In this document: piece by piece, positions 37,740-45,693 of the stretch | How positions within the stretch are numbered: position 1 is the stretch's first letter | Layout: each line of letters starts with the position of its first letter | NCBI RefSeq assembly: GCF_000971395.1 | Contig: NZ_BBME01000016.1 | Coordinates: forward strand, 62,001 to 126,000 | Origin: Demequina iriomotensis | GTDB taxonomy: Bacteria > Actinomycetota > Actinomycetes > Actinomycetales > Demequinaceae | Direction of reading: 5' to 3' | DNA length: 64,000 bases | The notes under the pieces: generated by a model | What the model was told of the DNA's origin: nothing | The model's database searches: none | Seen by the model: the letters and a program-made list of their open reading frames with translations, nothing else | Made by a program: the position numbers and the translations under genes

Positions 37740-38744
37740 CTAGAGGCGCTCGATCTCGATCACGGCGTACACGCCGTCCGCGGTGAGATAGGCCAGCGCA
37801 TCGGCGACCTCGACGCCCGCCGCGTCGATCAGCGCGGCCGCCTCGGCCAGGGTCCAGAGGCGCCCCGAGGGCCACGCGGCGCGGGCGTCGGGATCGGGAC
37901 GGTCCGCGAGCATCGCCGAGAAGACGAGCGCCCCGCCCGGCCGTACCAGGGCGAACGCCGCGCCGAGCGCGCGTGCCGCCTCCTCGGGGCAGCGACCCAC
38001 CAGCAGGTCGAGCGCCTCCACCACGTCCTGCGAGCCCTCGGGCACGGGCGGCTCCTCCGCGACGATCGCCTCGTCGCGCGTGAGGAACGCGTGCTCGGCT
38101 GGGTCCAGGCCGTGGCCGCGCACCAGGCGCCGCGTCACGTCGAGCGAGTCGGAGCACGTGTCGATGAAGGTCGCGTGCGCATCGATCCCGGCCTCGTGCG
38201 CCTCGGCGAGCGCGGCGACGACGGGAAGCGCGGGGCCGCACGCGAGGCTGGTCCACCGCACCTCGCGCGTGAGGTCGATCGCGGAGCGCACCGCGAGCCA
38301 CTGGAGCACGCGCGCCCGGGCGCGCAGGGCGCGGGCGTCGATCGCGGCGGTGAGGTAGCGCCGGGTGAGCGGGTCGACGGGCGCCCCCGTGAACACGGCG
38401 GCGCCGTGAGGGCTCGAAAGCCGCGGTGCGCCGGGCAGGTACACGTTGGGCATCGCGGCCGCCGTGCCGAGCCGCGCGGCCCACTCCAGGAACGCCGGCG
38501 ACGAGACCGGCGAGGGATGCGCATCCGGATCCGCGCGACCGGAGTCGGACTCGTCGCCCACCACCAATCGCAGAACCCTCAGACCTGACGGATCGAGCGC
38601 GGCCCCATTCACCCGCACGTCGCGCTTGGTGAAGCGCTGCGCGGCCCCCTCAGCCGTGTGCACCATCAGAACCTCCGCATCCCCCGCCGGCCGGCGGTCC
38701 CCCAGGACGAGACTGCCGACGGGGTGCACCGTCGGCGTTGGCAT
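37740..38744 (-). CDS. SAM-dependent methyltransferase-like protein
   Basis: A 334-residue protein. The central part resembles a class I methyltransferase: TSLACGPALPVVAALAEAHEAGIDAHATFIDT (motif I and acidic loop region), then SQDVVEALDLLVGRCPEEAARALG and ALVRPGGALVFSAM. The N-terminal 110 residues are not recognised. ATG 38744. Monocistronic or first gene before the Rossmann protein (20-bp gap). No substrate can be inferred. Confidence 0.65.
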   Translation of the reverse strand: MPTPTVHPVGSLVLGDRRPAGDAEVLMVHTAEGAAQRFTKRDVRVNGAALDPSGLRVLRLVVGDESDSGRADPDAHPSPVSSPAFLEWAARLGTAAAMPNVYLPGAPRLSSPHGAAVFTGAPVDPLTRRYLTAAIDARALRARARVLQWLAVRSAIDLTREVRWTSLACGPALPVVAALAEAHEAGIDAHATFIDTCSDSLDVTRRLVRGHGLDPAEHAFLTRDEAIVAEEPPVPEGSQDVVEALDLLVGRCPEEAARALGAAFALVRPGGALVFSAMLADRPDPDARAAWPSGRLWTLAEAAALIDAAGVEVADALAYLTADGVYAVIEIERL

Positions 38745-38858
38745 CACGATGTTATGGCCGCGTCGGCGAATCGGCAACCGGAGCGCGGCGGCGCGAGATG
38801 GAAGACCCCCAGAACGTGGGGCTGACGCGTTGTCGGACCCCTGGCGCACAATGGCGTG

Positions 38859-40340
38859 ATGACCGACGACCTCGCCACCAGGCATCCGGACGCGCCTCGC
38901 GCGGTAGACCCCGCGCTCGCGCGCCGGAACACGGCGGTGATCTGGGTGCTCATCGTCGCGGCGTTCGTGGTGATCCTCAACGAGACGGTCATGGGCGTCG
39001 CGATCCCCCACCTCATGGAGGACCTCGCGATCACCGCGGTCGCGGCGCAGTGGCTCACCACCGCGTTCCTGCTCACCATGTCCGTGGTCATCCCGATCAC
39101 GGGGTTCCTGCTTCGCCGGTTCCACACGCGACCGATCTTCCTCACCGCGATGTCGCTGTTCGTCGCCGGCACGCTCATCGCGGCCCTCGCGCCGGGCTTC
39201 GAGGTGCTGCTGCTCGCGCGCGTGGTGCAGGCCTGCGGGACCGCGATCATGCTGCCGCTGCTCATCACCACGGTGATGCAGCTCGAGCCGCCCGAGACGC
39301 GGGGCCGCCGGATGGGATCGATCTCGGTGGTCATCGCGGTCGCCCCGGCGATCGGGCCCACCATGTCCGGGTTGATCCTGAGCGTGCTGCCGTGGCGCTT
39401 CATGTTCGTGTTCGTGCTGCCGATCGCGGCGGCGGTGCTCGCGCTCGGCTGGAGGCTGATGCGCAACGTGACCGAGCCCACCGACGCGCCCATCGATGTG
39501 CTGTCGGTGATCCTCTCGGCGCTCGGCTTCGGCGGTCTGGTCTTCGGCCTGAGCCGCATCGGCGAGGCCGGCGGCGACGGCGTCCCCGCCACCACCGTCG
39601 CGGCGCTCGCCGTCGGTGCGGTCGCGCTCGGGCTCTTCGTCTGGAGGCAGATCGTGCTGCAGCGCATCGACGATGCGCTGCTCGACCTGCGTACCTTCCG
39701 CGTGCCCACCTTCGCGGTGTCGATCGTGATGTTCGCGATCCTCATGATGTCGCTGTTCGGGATGATCATCCTGCTGCCGCTGTTCATGCAGGGCGTGCTC
39801 GGGCTCTCGGTGCTGCAGAGCGGCCTTCTGCTGCTGCCCGGCGGCCTGCTCATGGGGTTGTGCGCGCCGGGTATCGGACGGGCGGTGGACCGGATCGGGC
39901 CGCGCCCCCTGCTCATCCCCGGAGCCGCGCTCGTCGCGGGCGTGCTGTGGACGCTCGCGTTCACCATGTCCCCGGCGACGCCGTGGTGGGCTCTGCTCGC
40001 CTGCCACGTGGTCCTGAGCGCCGGGCTCGCGCTGATGTTCACGCCGCTGTTCGCCGCGAGCCTGGGTTCGCTCCCGCCGCACCTGTACGCCTACGGATCC
40101 GCCACGGTCTCGACGGTGCAGCAGGTGTCGGGCGCCGCGGGCACCGCGCTGTTCGTCTCGACCATGGCGGCCGTCGCCGCGTCGCGGACCGCCACCGGCG
40201 TCGACGAGCTGGCCGCGCAGTCGGCCGGGATCAGGGCCGCGTACCTCATCGCCGCGATCCTCGCGTCGGGCGCGGTGGTGGCCGCGTTCTTCATCCAGCG
40301 CCCCGTCGACGCGCCGGGGCCGGGACACGCGGCACACTGA
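38859..40340 (+). CDS. MFS drug exporter, EmrB/QacA (DHA2) type
   Basis: A 493-residue transporter with about 14 helices. DHA2 features: ILNETVMGVAIPHLMEDL in helix 1, AAQWLTTAFLLTMSVVIPITGFL, RVVQACGTAIMLPLLIT and VVIAVAPAIGPTMSGLIL (motif C). It probably exports drugs or lipophilic cations. ATG 38859 chosen; GTG 38856 is equally possible. No ribosome-binding site is visible, so the mRNA may be leaderless. Confidence 0.88.
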   Translation: MTDDLATRHPDAPRAVDPALARRNTAVIWVLIVAAFVVILNETVMGVAIPHLMEDLAITAVAAQWLTTAFLLTMSVVIPITGFLLRRFHTRPIFLTAMSLFVAGTLIAALAPGFEVLLLARVVQACGTAIMLPLLITTVMQLEPPETRGRRMGSISVVIAVAPAIGPTMSGLILSVLPWRFMFVFVLPIAAAVLALGWRLMRNVTEPTDAPIDVLSVILSALGFGGLVFGLSRIGEAGGDGVPATTVAALAVGAVALGLFVWRQIVLQRIDDALLDLRTFRVPTFAVSIVMFAILMMSLFGMIILLPLFMQGVLGLSVLQSGLLLLPGGLLMGLCAPGIGRAVDRIGPRPLLIPGAALVAGVLWTLAFTMSPATPWWALLACHVVLSAGLALMFTPLFAASLGSLPPHLYAYGSATVSTVQQVSGAAGTALFVSTMAAVAASRTATGVDELAAQSAGIRAAYLIAAILASGAVVAAFFIQRPVDAPGPGHAAH

Positions 40341-40601
40341 CGCGCGCTTGCCGGCAGCCCGCCCGCGAAATGGGGCACCCACGGTCGCTCAGCCGCACCC
40401 GCCGCCTCCCAGGGGGCGCTCCCGGTCGCCCGCCCGAGCCAGGCGCGCGCGCCCGCCGGCCGCAGTGCCAACGACCGCCAGCGTCCCATGCGAGGCAGCA
40501 GGCTCGCGGAAACGACGCTCAGCGCCCCATGGCGCGCGGCGTGCGGCGGGCCGAGCGACCAACGCCAGACGGCGGACAGCGGACGCCGGACCCGACCGCG
40601 C
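40341..40601. other. 261-bp intergenic region, no recognised element
   Basis: Lies between the convergent MFS gene and the Nudix gene. Uniformly GC-rich, with short local repeats such as GCGCGCGCGCC but no stable long inverted repeat, tRNA or open frame with family features. Confidence 0.5.
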
Positions 40602-41090
40602 TCAGCTCTCGAAGCGCGTGACCTCGTCGCCGGCGAGCACCGCCGCGACCCGGCGCTGCATCTCGAGCGAGAGCGGCGGGAGCGCGTCCTCGTCGAACCA
40701 CGCGACCTCGGAGTTCTCGCCGTCCGCCGCATGCGCCTCGCCACTGACGTAGCGGAAGCGGAACGTGAGGTCGAGGAACTGGACCCGATCGCCGTTGGGG
40801 TACGTGGCGGGCGCCTGGACGTGGACCCACGCGAGCGCCTCGGGCTCCCCGACCACGCCGGCCTCCTCGAGGCACTCGCGCGCCGCCGCGATCGCGGGCT
40901 CCTCGCCGGGGTCGATGATGCCGCCCACGGTGGCCCAGACGTCGAAGTCGGGACGATGCGCGAGGAGCACCTGCCTGATGCCGGCGCGGTCGGGCGAGGG
41001 CCGCAGCACCACGGCAGTCGCGCTCATCAGCCACAGCGGATGGGTCCCCACCCGCTCGCGCAGCGCGAGGATGAAACCGGGCGTCGCCAT
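40602..41090 (-). CDS. Nudix hydrolase, copy A
   Basis: A 162-residue hydrolase with the complete Nudix box: GGIIDPGEEPAIAAARECLEEAGVVG fits GX5EX7REUXEEXGU. The ending (TRFRF-like VTRFES) and the FLDLTFRFRYVSGEAHAADGENSEVAWF block match actinobacterial NUDIX proteins acting on nucleoside diphosphate derivatives. Tandem paralogue at 41168-41656 of identical length. Confidence 0.9.
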   Translation of the reverse strand: MATPGFILALRERVGTHPLWLMSATAVVLRPSPDRAGIRQVLLAHRPDFDVWATVGGIIDPGEEPAIAAARECLEEAGVVGEPEALAWVHVQAPATYPNGDRVQFLDLTFRFRYVSGEAHAADGENSEVAWFDEDALPPLSLEMQRRVAAVLAGDEVTRFES

Positions 41091-41167
41091 GCGGTCACGC
41101 TACCGTGCGCCCGCGCCGGCGCCCAGGGCCTGTCGGGCTCATGCCCGAGCTCACGCTCGACACCGCG

Positions 41168-41656
41168 CTAGAACGCCCAGCGGCACACGTCCCCCGGCCC
41201 GACGCCGGCCACCACGCGCGCCGACATCTCGGCGTTCATCGGCGGCAGCGCGTCGAGCTCGAACCACGCGGCCTCGAGGTTCTCCCCGTCCGCCGGGTGC
41301 GGCTCCCCGCTCACGTAGCGGAAGCGGAACGTGAGGTCGAGGTACTGCGACCGGTCGCCGTTCGCGTAACGCATCGCCGGCAGCGCGTGGACCCAGACGA
41401 GCGCCTCCGCCTCGGCGACCACGTCCGCCTCCTCGAGGCACTCGCGCGCGCCCGCGGCCGCGGGCTCCTCCCCGGGGTCGATGATGCCCGTCACCGGGGT
41501 CCACTGACCGTTGTCCGCGCGCCGCACGAGCAGCACCTGGCGCGCGCCCTCACGATCGGGCGAGGGCCGCAGCACCACGGCGGTCACGCCGGGCAGCCAC
41601 AGCAGGTCGGTGCCGATCTTGGCACGCAGATCGAGGACGAAGTCGGGCGTCGCCAT
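41168..41656 (-). CDS. Nudix hydrolase, copy B
   Basis: A 162-residue paralogue of copy A with Nudix box GIIDPGEEPAAAGARECLEEADVVA. The last G of the consensus (EEAG) is D here, a small departure that usually spares activity because the catalytic glutamates remain. The two copies share start (MATP[DG]F), spacing and many blocks, showing tandem duplication followed by divergence in substrate-loop positions. Confidence 0.88.
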   Translation of the reverse strand: MATPDFVLDLRAKIGTDLLWLPGVTAVVLRPSPDREGARQVLLVRRADNGQWTPVTGIIDPGEEPAAAGARECLEEADVVAEAEALVWVHALPAMRYANGDRSQYLDLTFRFRYVSGEPHPADGENLEAAWFELDALPPMNAEMSARVVAGVGPGDVCRWAF

Positions 41657-41679
41657 GCGGCCACGCTACCGTGCGCGCG

Positions 41680-42438
41680 TCAGGGCGCCGGCGCCTCGAT
41701 CCTGGTCCACGTCGGATGCTTGGGCACGCGGCCGTCGCCCGACGAGCGCCCCGTGAGGCGCCTCCCGATCCACGGGAGCACGTAGCGGCCCACGTAACGC
41801 GCCTCCTCGACGATGCCCGGACGGCTCGCATCGCCCTGCGGCGCGGCGGGCAGGTCGGTCGCGACCCCCATGGCCGCGAGGACGCGCGACGCGACGCGCG
41901 AGTGCCCCAACGGATTGAGGTGCAGACGGTCCTCGTCCCAGTAGGCGGCGCGGCGCATCTCCGGGTCGCGGTAGTTGTCGACGAACGTGACGTGCGGGGT
42001 CTCCGCGGCGATCGCGTCGATCAGCCCCATGAGGGCGTCCGCCCGGTCGGAGAACGTGCGCCCGCGCGGGAGGCGCTCGGTCGGGTCGGGCCCCGAGAGG
42101 ATCACGAGCGAGACGCCGGCCTCGCCCGTGAGGTCGACCACGCGACGCGTGAGCGCCTCGATGCGCGCCGCATCCCACCCGGGCCGCATCATGTCGTTGC
42201 CGCTGCCGTTGAACGTCATGACGTCGGGCCGCGGGTCGAGCGCGAGCGCCGCGTCGCACTGCTCGGTCGCGATCGGCTCGAGCAGCCGTCCGCGGATCGC
42301 GAGGTTCGCATAGTCGACCCCGCCATGCGCCTGTGCGAGCCCGATCGCGACGAGGTCCGCCCAGCCGCGCACCCCTCCGCCGGGCTGCGGGTCGCCGACC
42401 CCCTCGGTGAAGCTGTCCCCGATCGCCACATATCTCAC
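41680..42438 (-). CDS. SGNH/GDSL hydrolase (secondary to 18159 type)
   Basis: A 252-residue SGNH hydrolase: VAIGDSFTEGVGDP (Ser), LAIRGR (Gly block), FNGSGNDMMRPG (Asn) and EDRLHLNPLGHSRVA (Asp-x-x-His). The GTG at 42438 starts directly at VRYVAIGDS, typical for the family. Not closely related to the hydrolase at 18159. It probably acts on an acetylated sugar or lipid; unknown. Confidence 0.85.
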   Translation of the reverse strand: MRYVAIGDSFTEGVGDPQPGGGVRGWADLVAIGLAQAHGGVDYANLAIRGRLLEPIATEQCDAALALDPRPDVMTFNGSGNDMMRPGWDAARIEALTRRVVDLTGEAGVSLVILSGPDPTERLPRGRTFSDRADALMGLIDAIAAETPHVTFVDNYRDPEMRRAAYWDEDRLHLNPLGHSRVASRVLAAMGVATDLPAAPQGDASRPGIVEEARYVGRYVLPWIGRRLTGRSSGDGRVPKHPTWTRIEAPAP

Positions 42439-42549
42439 GACAGTCGACCCTAGCCCGTCGCGAGCGGACGCCCTGACGAGCCGCGGCACGCGACCACGCC
42501 CGCAACCGCGCCCGGAACCGCGGCGCGCGCCCACGCCAGCAGCCGCCGC

Positions 42550-42590
42550 CCGGGGCCGGCGGTCGCGTCGCGCGCGGCCGCCGGCCCCGG
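42550..42590 (-). terminator. terminator of the flavoprotein gene
   Basis: 13-bp perfect stem: CCGGGGCCGGCGG (42550-42562) and CCGCCGGCCCCGG (42578-42590), 15-nt loop, 4 bp beyond the stop of the KstD-like gene on the minus strand. Confidence 0.75.
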
Positions 42591-42594
42591 CACG

Positions 42595-44319
42595 TCATCC
42601 CGCCTGCACCTCCTGGACGGGCTCGCCCACGGCGCGGTCCGCGGCGTCGGCGATGGCGAGCTCGGTCGCCCGGGCTGCGGCGTGGCGGCCCGCGAGGTAC
42701 CCGAACACGAGCGCGGGTCCCAGGGTCGACCCCGCCCCGGGGTAGGTGCGCCCGGCGACCGCGGCGGAGCAGTTGCCCGCCGCGTACAGCCCCTCGATCA
42801 CGGCACCCGAGGTCGACACCACCCGCGCGTGCTCGTCCGTGAGGAGCCCGCCCTTGGTGCCGAGGTCGCCGAGCACGATCTTGATCGCCGTGAACGGACC
42901 CTTCGCGATCTCTCCGAGGTTGGGGTTCGGGCCGTGGGTCGGGTCCCCGTAGTAGTTGTCGTAGGCGTCGTGGCCGCGCCCGAAGTCCTCGTCGACCCCT
43001 GCGCGTGCGAACGCGTTGAAGCGCTGGATGGAGGCCTTGAAGGTGGCCTTGTCCACGCCCATCTTCTCGGCGAGTTCCTCGAGGGTGTCCGCCTTGACCG
43101 CGACGCCCTCCTCGAACAGCGCCTTCTTCCCCGCCAGGAACGCGTTGTTGAGGTACTTGCGGCCGAACCGCACGTCGAGGACCATCCACGAATGGTTGGT
43201 GCGCTCGAGCCCACGCTCGAGCATCGCGTGGCCGAAGTCGACGTACGAGGTCGACTCGTCGACGTACCGGCTGCCCTCCTGGTCGACGACGATCGAGTGC
43301 GGCATCGACCGCTCGGACACGATGAAGACGGCCGGCGTCGTGGAGGTGGGCGCGACCGACGGCCCCCACCACGCATCGTCCATGAGCGCCACGTCCGCGC
43401 CGTGACGCCGGCCGATCTCGATGGCGGTCCCCGTGTTGTAGGGGTTGCCCGACGAGTGCTCGACGTCGATCCCCTGGTGCTCCTTGCGCCATTCGAGGTT
43501 GTGATCGAACCCGCCCGCGCCGAGGTGGACGCCCACGCGGGCGCGGATGCGGCGCTCTCCCTCGGGTCCCGTGACGACGGCGCCCACGCACGCTCCGTCC
43601 TCGATCACGAGGTCGGTGAGCGGGGTCTCGAGGCGCACCTCCGTGCCCTGCTCGAACTTCGCGATCCACATGAGGCGCGACGACAGCGACGCCCCGAGAC
43701 CCGTGAGCCTGCGACCGGCGACCAGGCCGCCGAGCGTGCGGAACACCATGCGCGCCCCGCCGACGAACCCCGAGGGCGTCGACCACGCGCGCGCCAGCAG
43801 GTAGGTGTCGCCCGCGAACAGCGGCAGGCCGGCGGGCATGGAGAAGCGCGCGCGCCCCCACCAGTCGCCGAACTTCTTGACGTCGAACGGTGCGGGCTCG
43901 ACGGTCCGTCCACCCGCGATGCCACCGGGCAGGTCCGGGTAGTAGTCGGGGTACTTCTCGGCGGTCTGCCACACCATGCCGTGGCCCTCGAGCCACGAGT
44001 GGACCACCGGCGCCGTCCTCACGAACGCCTGGCGGCGCGCGAGGGACGATGCGGGACCCACCTCCTCCGGGGTTCCCACGCACGCATCGAGGTACGTGAG
44101 CACCGCCTCCTCGGAGTCCTCGACGCCGATCTCCTTCATGCCCGGATGGGTCGGCAGCCAGCACCCGCCGCCGCTCATCCCGGTCGACCCGCCCCACTTG
44201 TCGGATCCCTCGACCACCAGGACATCGAGCCCATCGTCGGCCGCCGCGATCGCTGCGGACATCGCCGCCGCGCCTGTGCCGACCACCAGGAGGTCGACCT
44301 CCTCGTCCCACTGCGCCAT
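42595..44319 (-). CDS. 3-ketosteroid delta1-dehydrogenase-like FAD flavoprotein
   Basis: A 574-residue FAD-dependent dehydrogenase: VDLLVVGTGAAAMSAAIAAA with VVEGSDKWGGSTGMSGGG (FAD loop), VHLGAGGFDHN, and the C-terminal GRTYPGAGSTLGPALVFGYL that is characteristic of the KstD family. Tyr-rich region DAYDNYYGDP is also KstD-like. It would oxidise a cyclic ketone or steroid. The gene stands alone behind two palindromic operators; no other steroid genes are in the window, so a non-steroid substrate is possible. Confidence 0.82.
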   Translation of the reverse strand: MAQWDEEVDLLVVGTGAAAMSAAIAAADDGLDVLVVEGSDKWGGSTGMSGGGCWLPTHPGMKEIGVEDSEEAVLTYLDACVGTPEEVGPASSLARRQAFVRTAPVVHSWLEGHGMVWQTAEKYPDYYPDLPGGIAGGRTVEPAPFDVKKFGDWWGRARFSMPAGLPLFAGDTYLLARAWSTPSGFVGGARMVFRTLGGLVAGRRLTGLGASLSSRLMWIAKFEQGTEVRLETPLTDLVIEDGACVGAVVTGPEGERRIRARVGVHLGAGGFDHNLEWRKEHQGIDVEHSSGNPYNTGTAIEIGRRHGADVALMDDAWWGPSVAPTSTTPAVFIVSERSMPHSIVVDQEGSRYVDESTSYVDFGHAMLERGLERTNHSWMVLDVRFGRKYLNNAFLAGKKALFEEGVAVKADTLEELAEKMGVDKATFKASIQRFNAFARAGVDEDFGRGHDAYDNYYGDPTHGPNPNLGEIAKGPFTAIKIVLGDLGTKGGLLTDEHARVVSTSGAVIEGLYAAGNCSAAVAGRTYPGAGSTLGPALVFGYLAGRHAAARATELAIADAADRAVGEPVQEVQAG

Positions 44320-44342
44320 GACACTCCCCTTCGAGCCTCAGC

Positions 44343-44402
44343 ACCGGACAACGTTGTCCGGTCGCTTCGGCCGACTCTACCGGACACCTCTGTCCGGTTG
44401 AA
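44343..44402 (-). promoter_or_regulatory. promoter with two palindromic operators, KstD-like gene
   Basis: Operator 1: ACCGGACAACGTTGTCCGGT (44343-44362), perfect. Operator 2: arms ACCGGACA/TGTCCGGT with 4-bp centre (44379-44398). Minus-strand promoter: -35 TTCAAC (44397-44402), 17-bp spacer, -10 TAGAGT (44374-44379); operator 2 fills the spacer. A TetR-type repressor is likely, but no candidate gene is adjacent. Confidence 0.75.
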
Positions 44403-44529
44403 GGGCGCACGGACTCCCACTGACAGAGGTGAAGCACGGGTCGCGAGGGACCGGCCGTGCGCGTGCCGCAGCCGCATGCGTCGCTCGCGCCCCATCCGTC
44501 AGTGGGAATCGAAGGGCGGACCGGCGGGC

Positions 44530-45513
44530 TCAGCCCATGCGGATCACGAGCGAGCCGCGGGCGCGCCCCGCGCGCAGGTCCAGCAGCGCATCGTCCACCC
44601 CGTCGAAGCCATACGTGGTGACCGCGGGCGCGAGGCGCAGGTTCCGCGCCAGTGCGAGGAACTCCGCACCGTCCGCCCTGGTGTTGGCGGTGACCGAGCG
44701 CAGATCCCGCTCGTAGAACAGCGAGCGGTCGTAGTCGATCTCGGGGATGGGCGACATGTGGATGCCCGCGCTCACCACCGTGCCGCCGCGCGCCGTCGCG
44801 TCGAGCGCCTGCGTGAGGATCGCGCCGACGGGCGCGAACACGATCGCCGCGTCGAGCACCTCCGGGGGCACCGCGTCCTCGCCGCCGACGAAGTCCACCT
44901 CGAGCTCGCGCGCGAGCGCCTGGTTGCGCGCGCCGCGTGTGATCGCCATCACGGTCGCGCCTGCCGCCTTCGCGAGCTGCGCGGTGATGGACGCGCTCGA
45001 CCCGAAGCCGTAGATCCCCAGCACGCCGCCGGACGGAAGGTTGGCGCGGCGCAGGGCGCGGTAGCCGATGATGCCGGCGCACAGCAGCGGCGCGAGCGCG
45101 AGCGCCTCGTCGTCGCGCGGCAGCGGATAGGCGTAGGCCTCCGGGACCGTGAGCAGCTCGGCGTAGCCGCCGTCGTGATCCCAGCCGGTGAAGGTCGCCT
45201 CGGGGCACAGGTTCTCGCGGCCCGAGCGGCACCAGCGGCACGCCCCGCACGTCCGGTGCAGCCAGGCGACCCCCACGCGGTCCCCGAAGCCGACCGACCG
45301 CACCGCGTCGCCCGCGGCGACCACCGTCCCGACCACCTGGTGGCCGGGGACCACCCCGGGACGATGCACGGGCAGGTCCCCGTCGATGACGTGCAGGTCC
45401 GTACGGCACACGCCGCACGCCTCCACGCGCACGAGCAGCTCGTCGCGGGCCGGCACCGGCTCGGGCGCGGACTCGCGGCGTAGCGCCCCCTCACGCACCC
45501 TCCAGGCGTCCAT
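44530..45513 (-). CDS. zinc-dependent alcohol dehydrogenase (MDR family)
   Basis: A 327-residue medium-chain dehydrogenase: catalytic zinc site CGVCRTDLH with PGHQVVG (Glu usual after GH is Gln here), structural zinc CGACRWCRSGRENLC, Rossmann motif GIYGFGSSASITAQLAKAAG. This GYAELLTVPEAYAYPLP/GIIGYRAL pattern matches the AdhP/'zinc-binding alcohol dehydrogenase' subgroup. ATG 45513. It reduces or oxidises an alcohol/aldehyde; substrate unknown. Confidence 0.88.
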   Translation of the reverse strand: MDAWRVREGALRRESAPEPVPARDELLVRVEACGVCRTDLHVIDGDLPVHRPGVVPGHQVVGTVVAAGDAVRSVGFGDRVGVAWLHRTCGACRWCRSGRENLCPEATFTGWDHDGGYAELLTVPEAYAYPLPRDDEALALAPLLCAGIIGYRALRRANLPSGGVLGIYGFGSSASITAQLAKAAGATVMAITRGARNQALARELEVDFVGGEDAVPPEVLDAAIVFAPVGAILTQALDATARGGTVVSAGIHMSPIPEIDYDRSLFYERDLRSVTANTRADGAEFLALARNLRLAPAVTTYGFDGVDDALLDLRAGRARGSLVIRMG

Positions 45514-45601
45514 GGCACACCTCCGCCACCAGTGAAGCACCGCGCGGGCCGGCCTGCCGAGGCCCCCGGCGCACATGCCGCAGACCTCGTCAAAGTTCCC
45601 A

Positions 45602-45630
45602 TTGCACGCCCCGTTACATCGTTGTAGAGT
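45602..45630 (+). promoter_or_regulatory. promoter B with LacI-type operator, secreted GH43
   Basis: -35 TTGCAC (45602-45607), 17-bp spacer, -10 TAGAGT (45625-45630); operator TTACATCGTTGTAG (45614-45627) lies in the spacer and over the -10. Matches promoters A (36002) and C (48173). Confidence 0.8.
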
Positions 45631-45693
45631 CGCCGCGTCGGAGGCGAGGAAGCCTTCGCACCCATCTCTGTCCAACGATGAACAGGAGACGAT

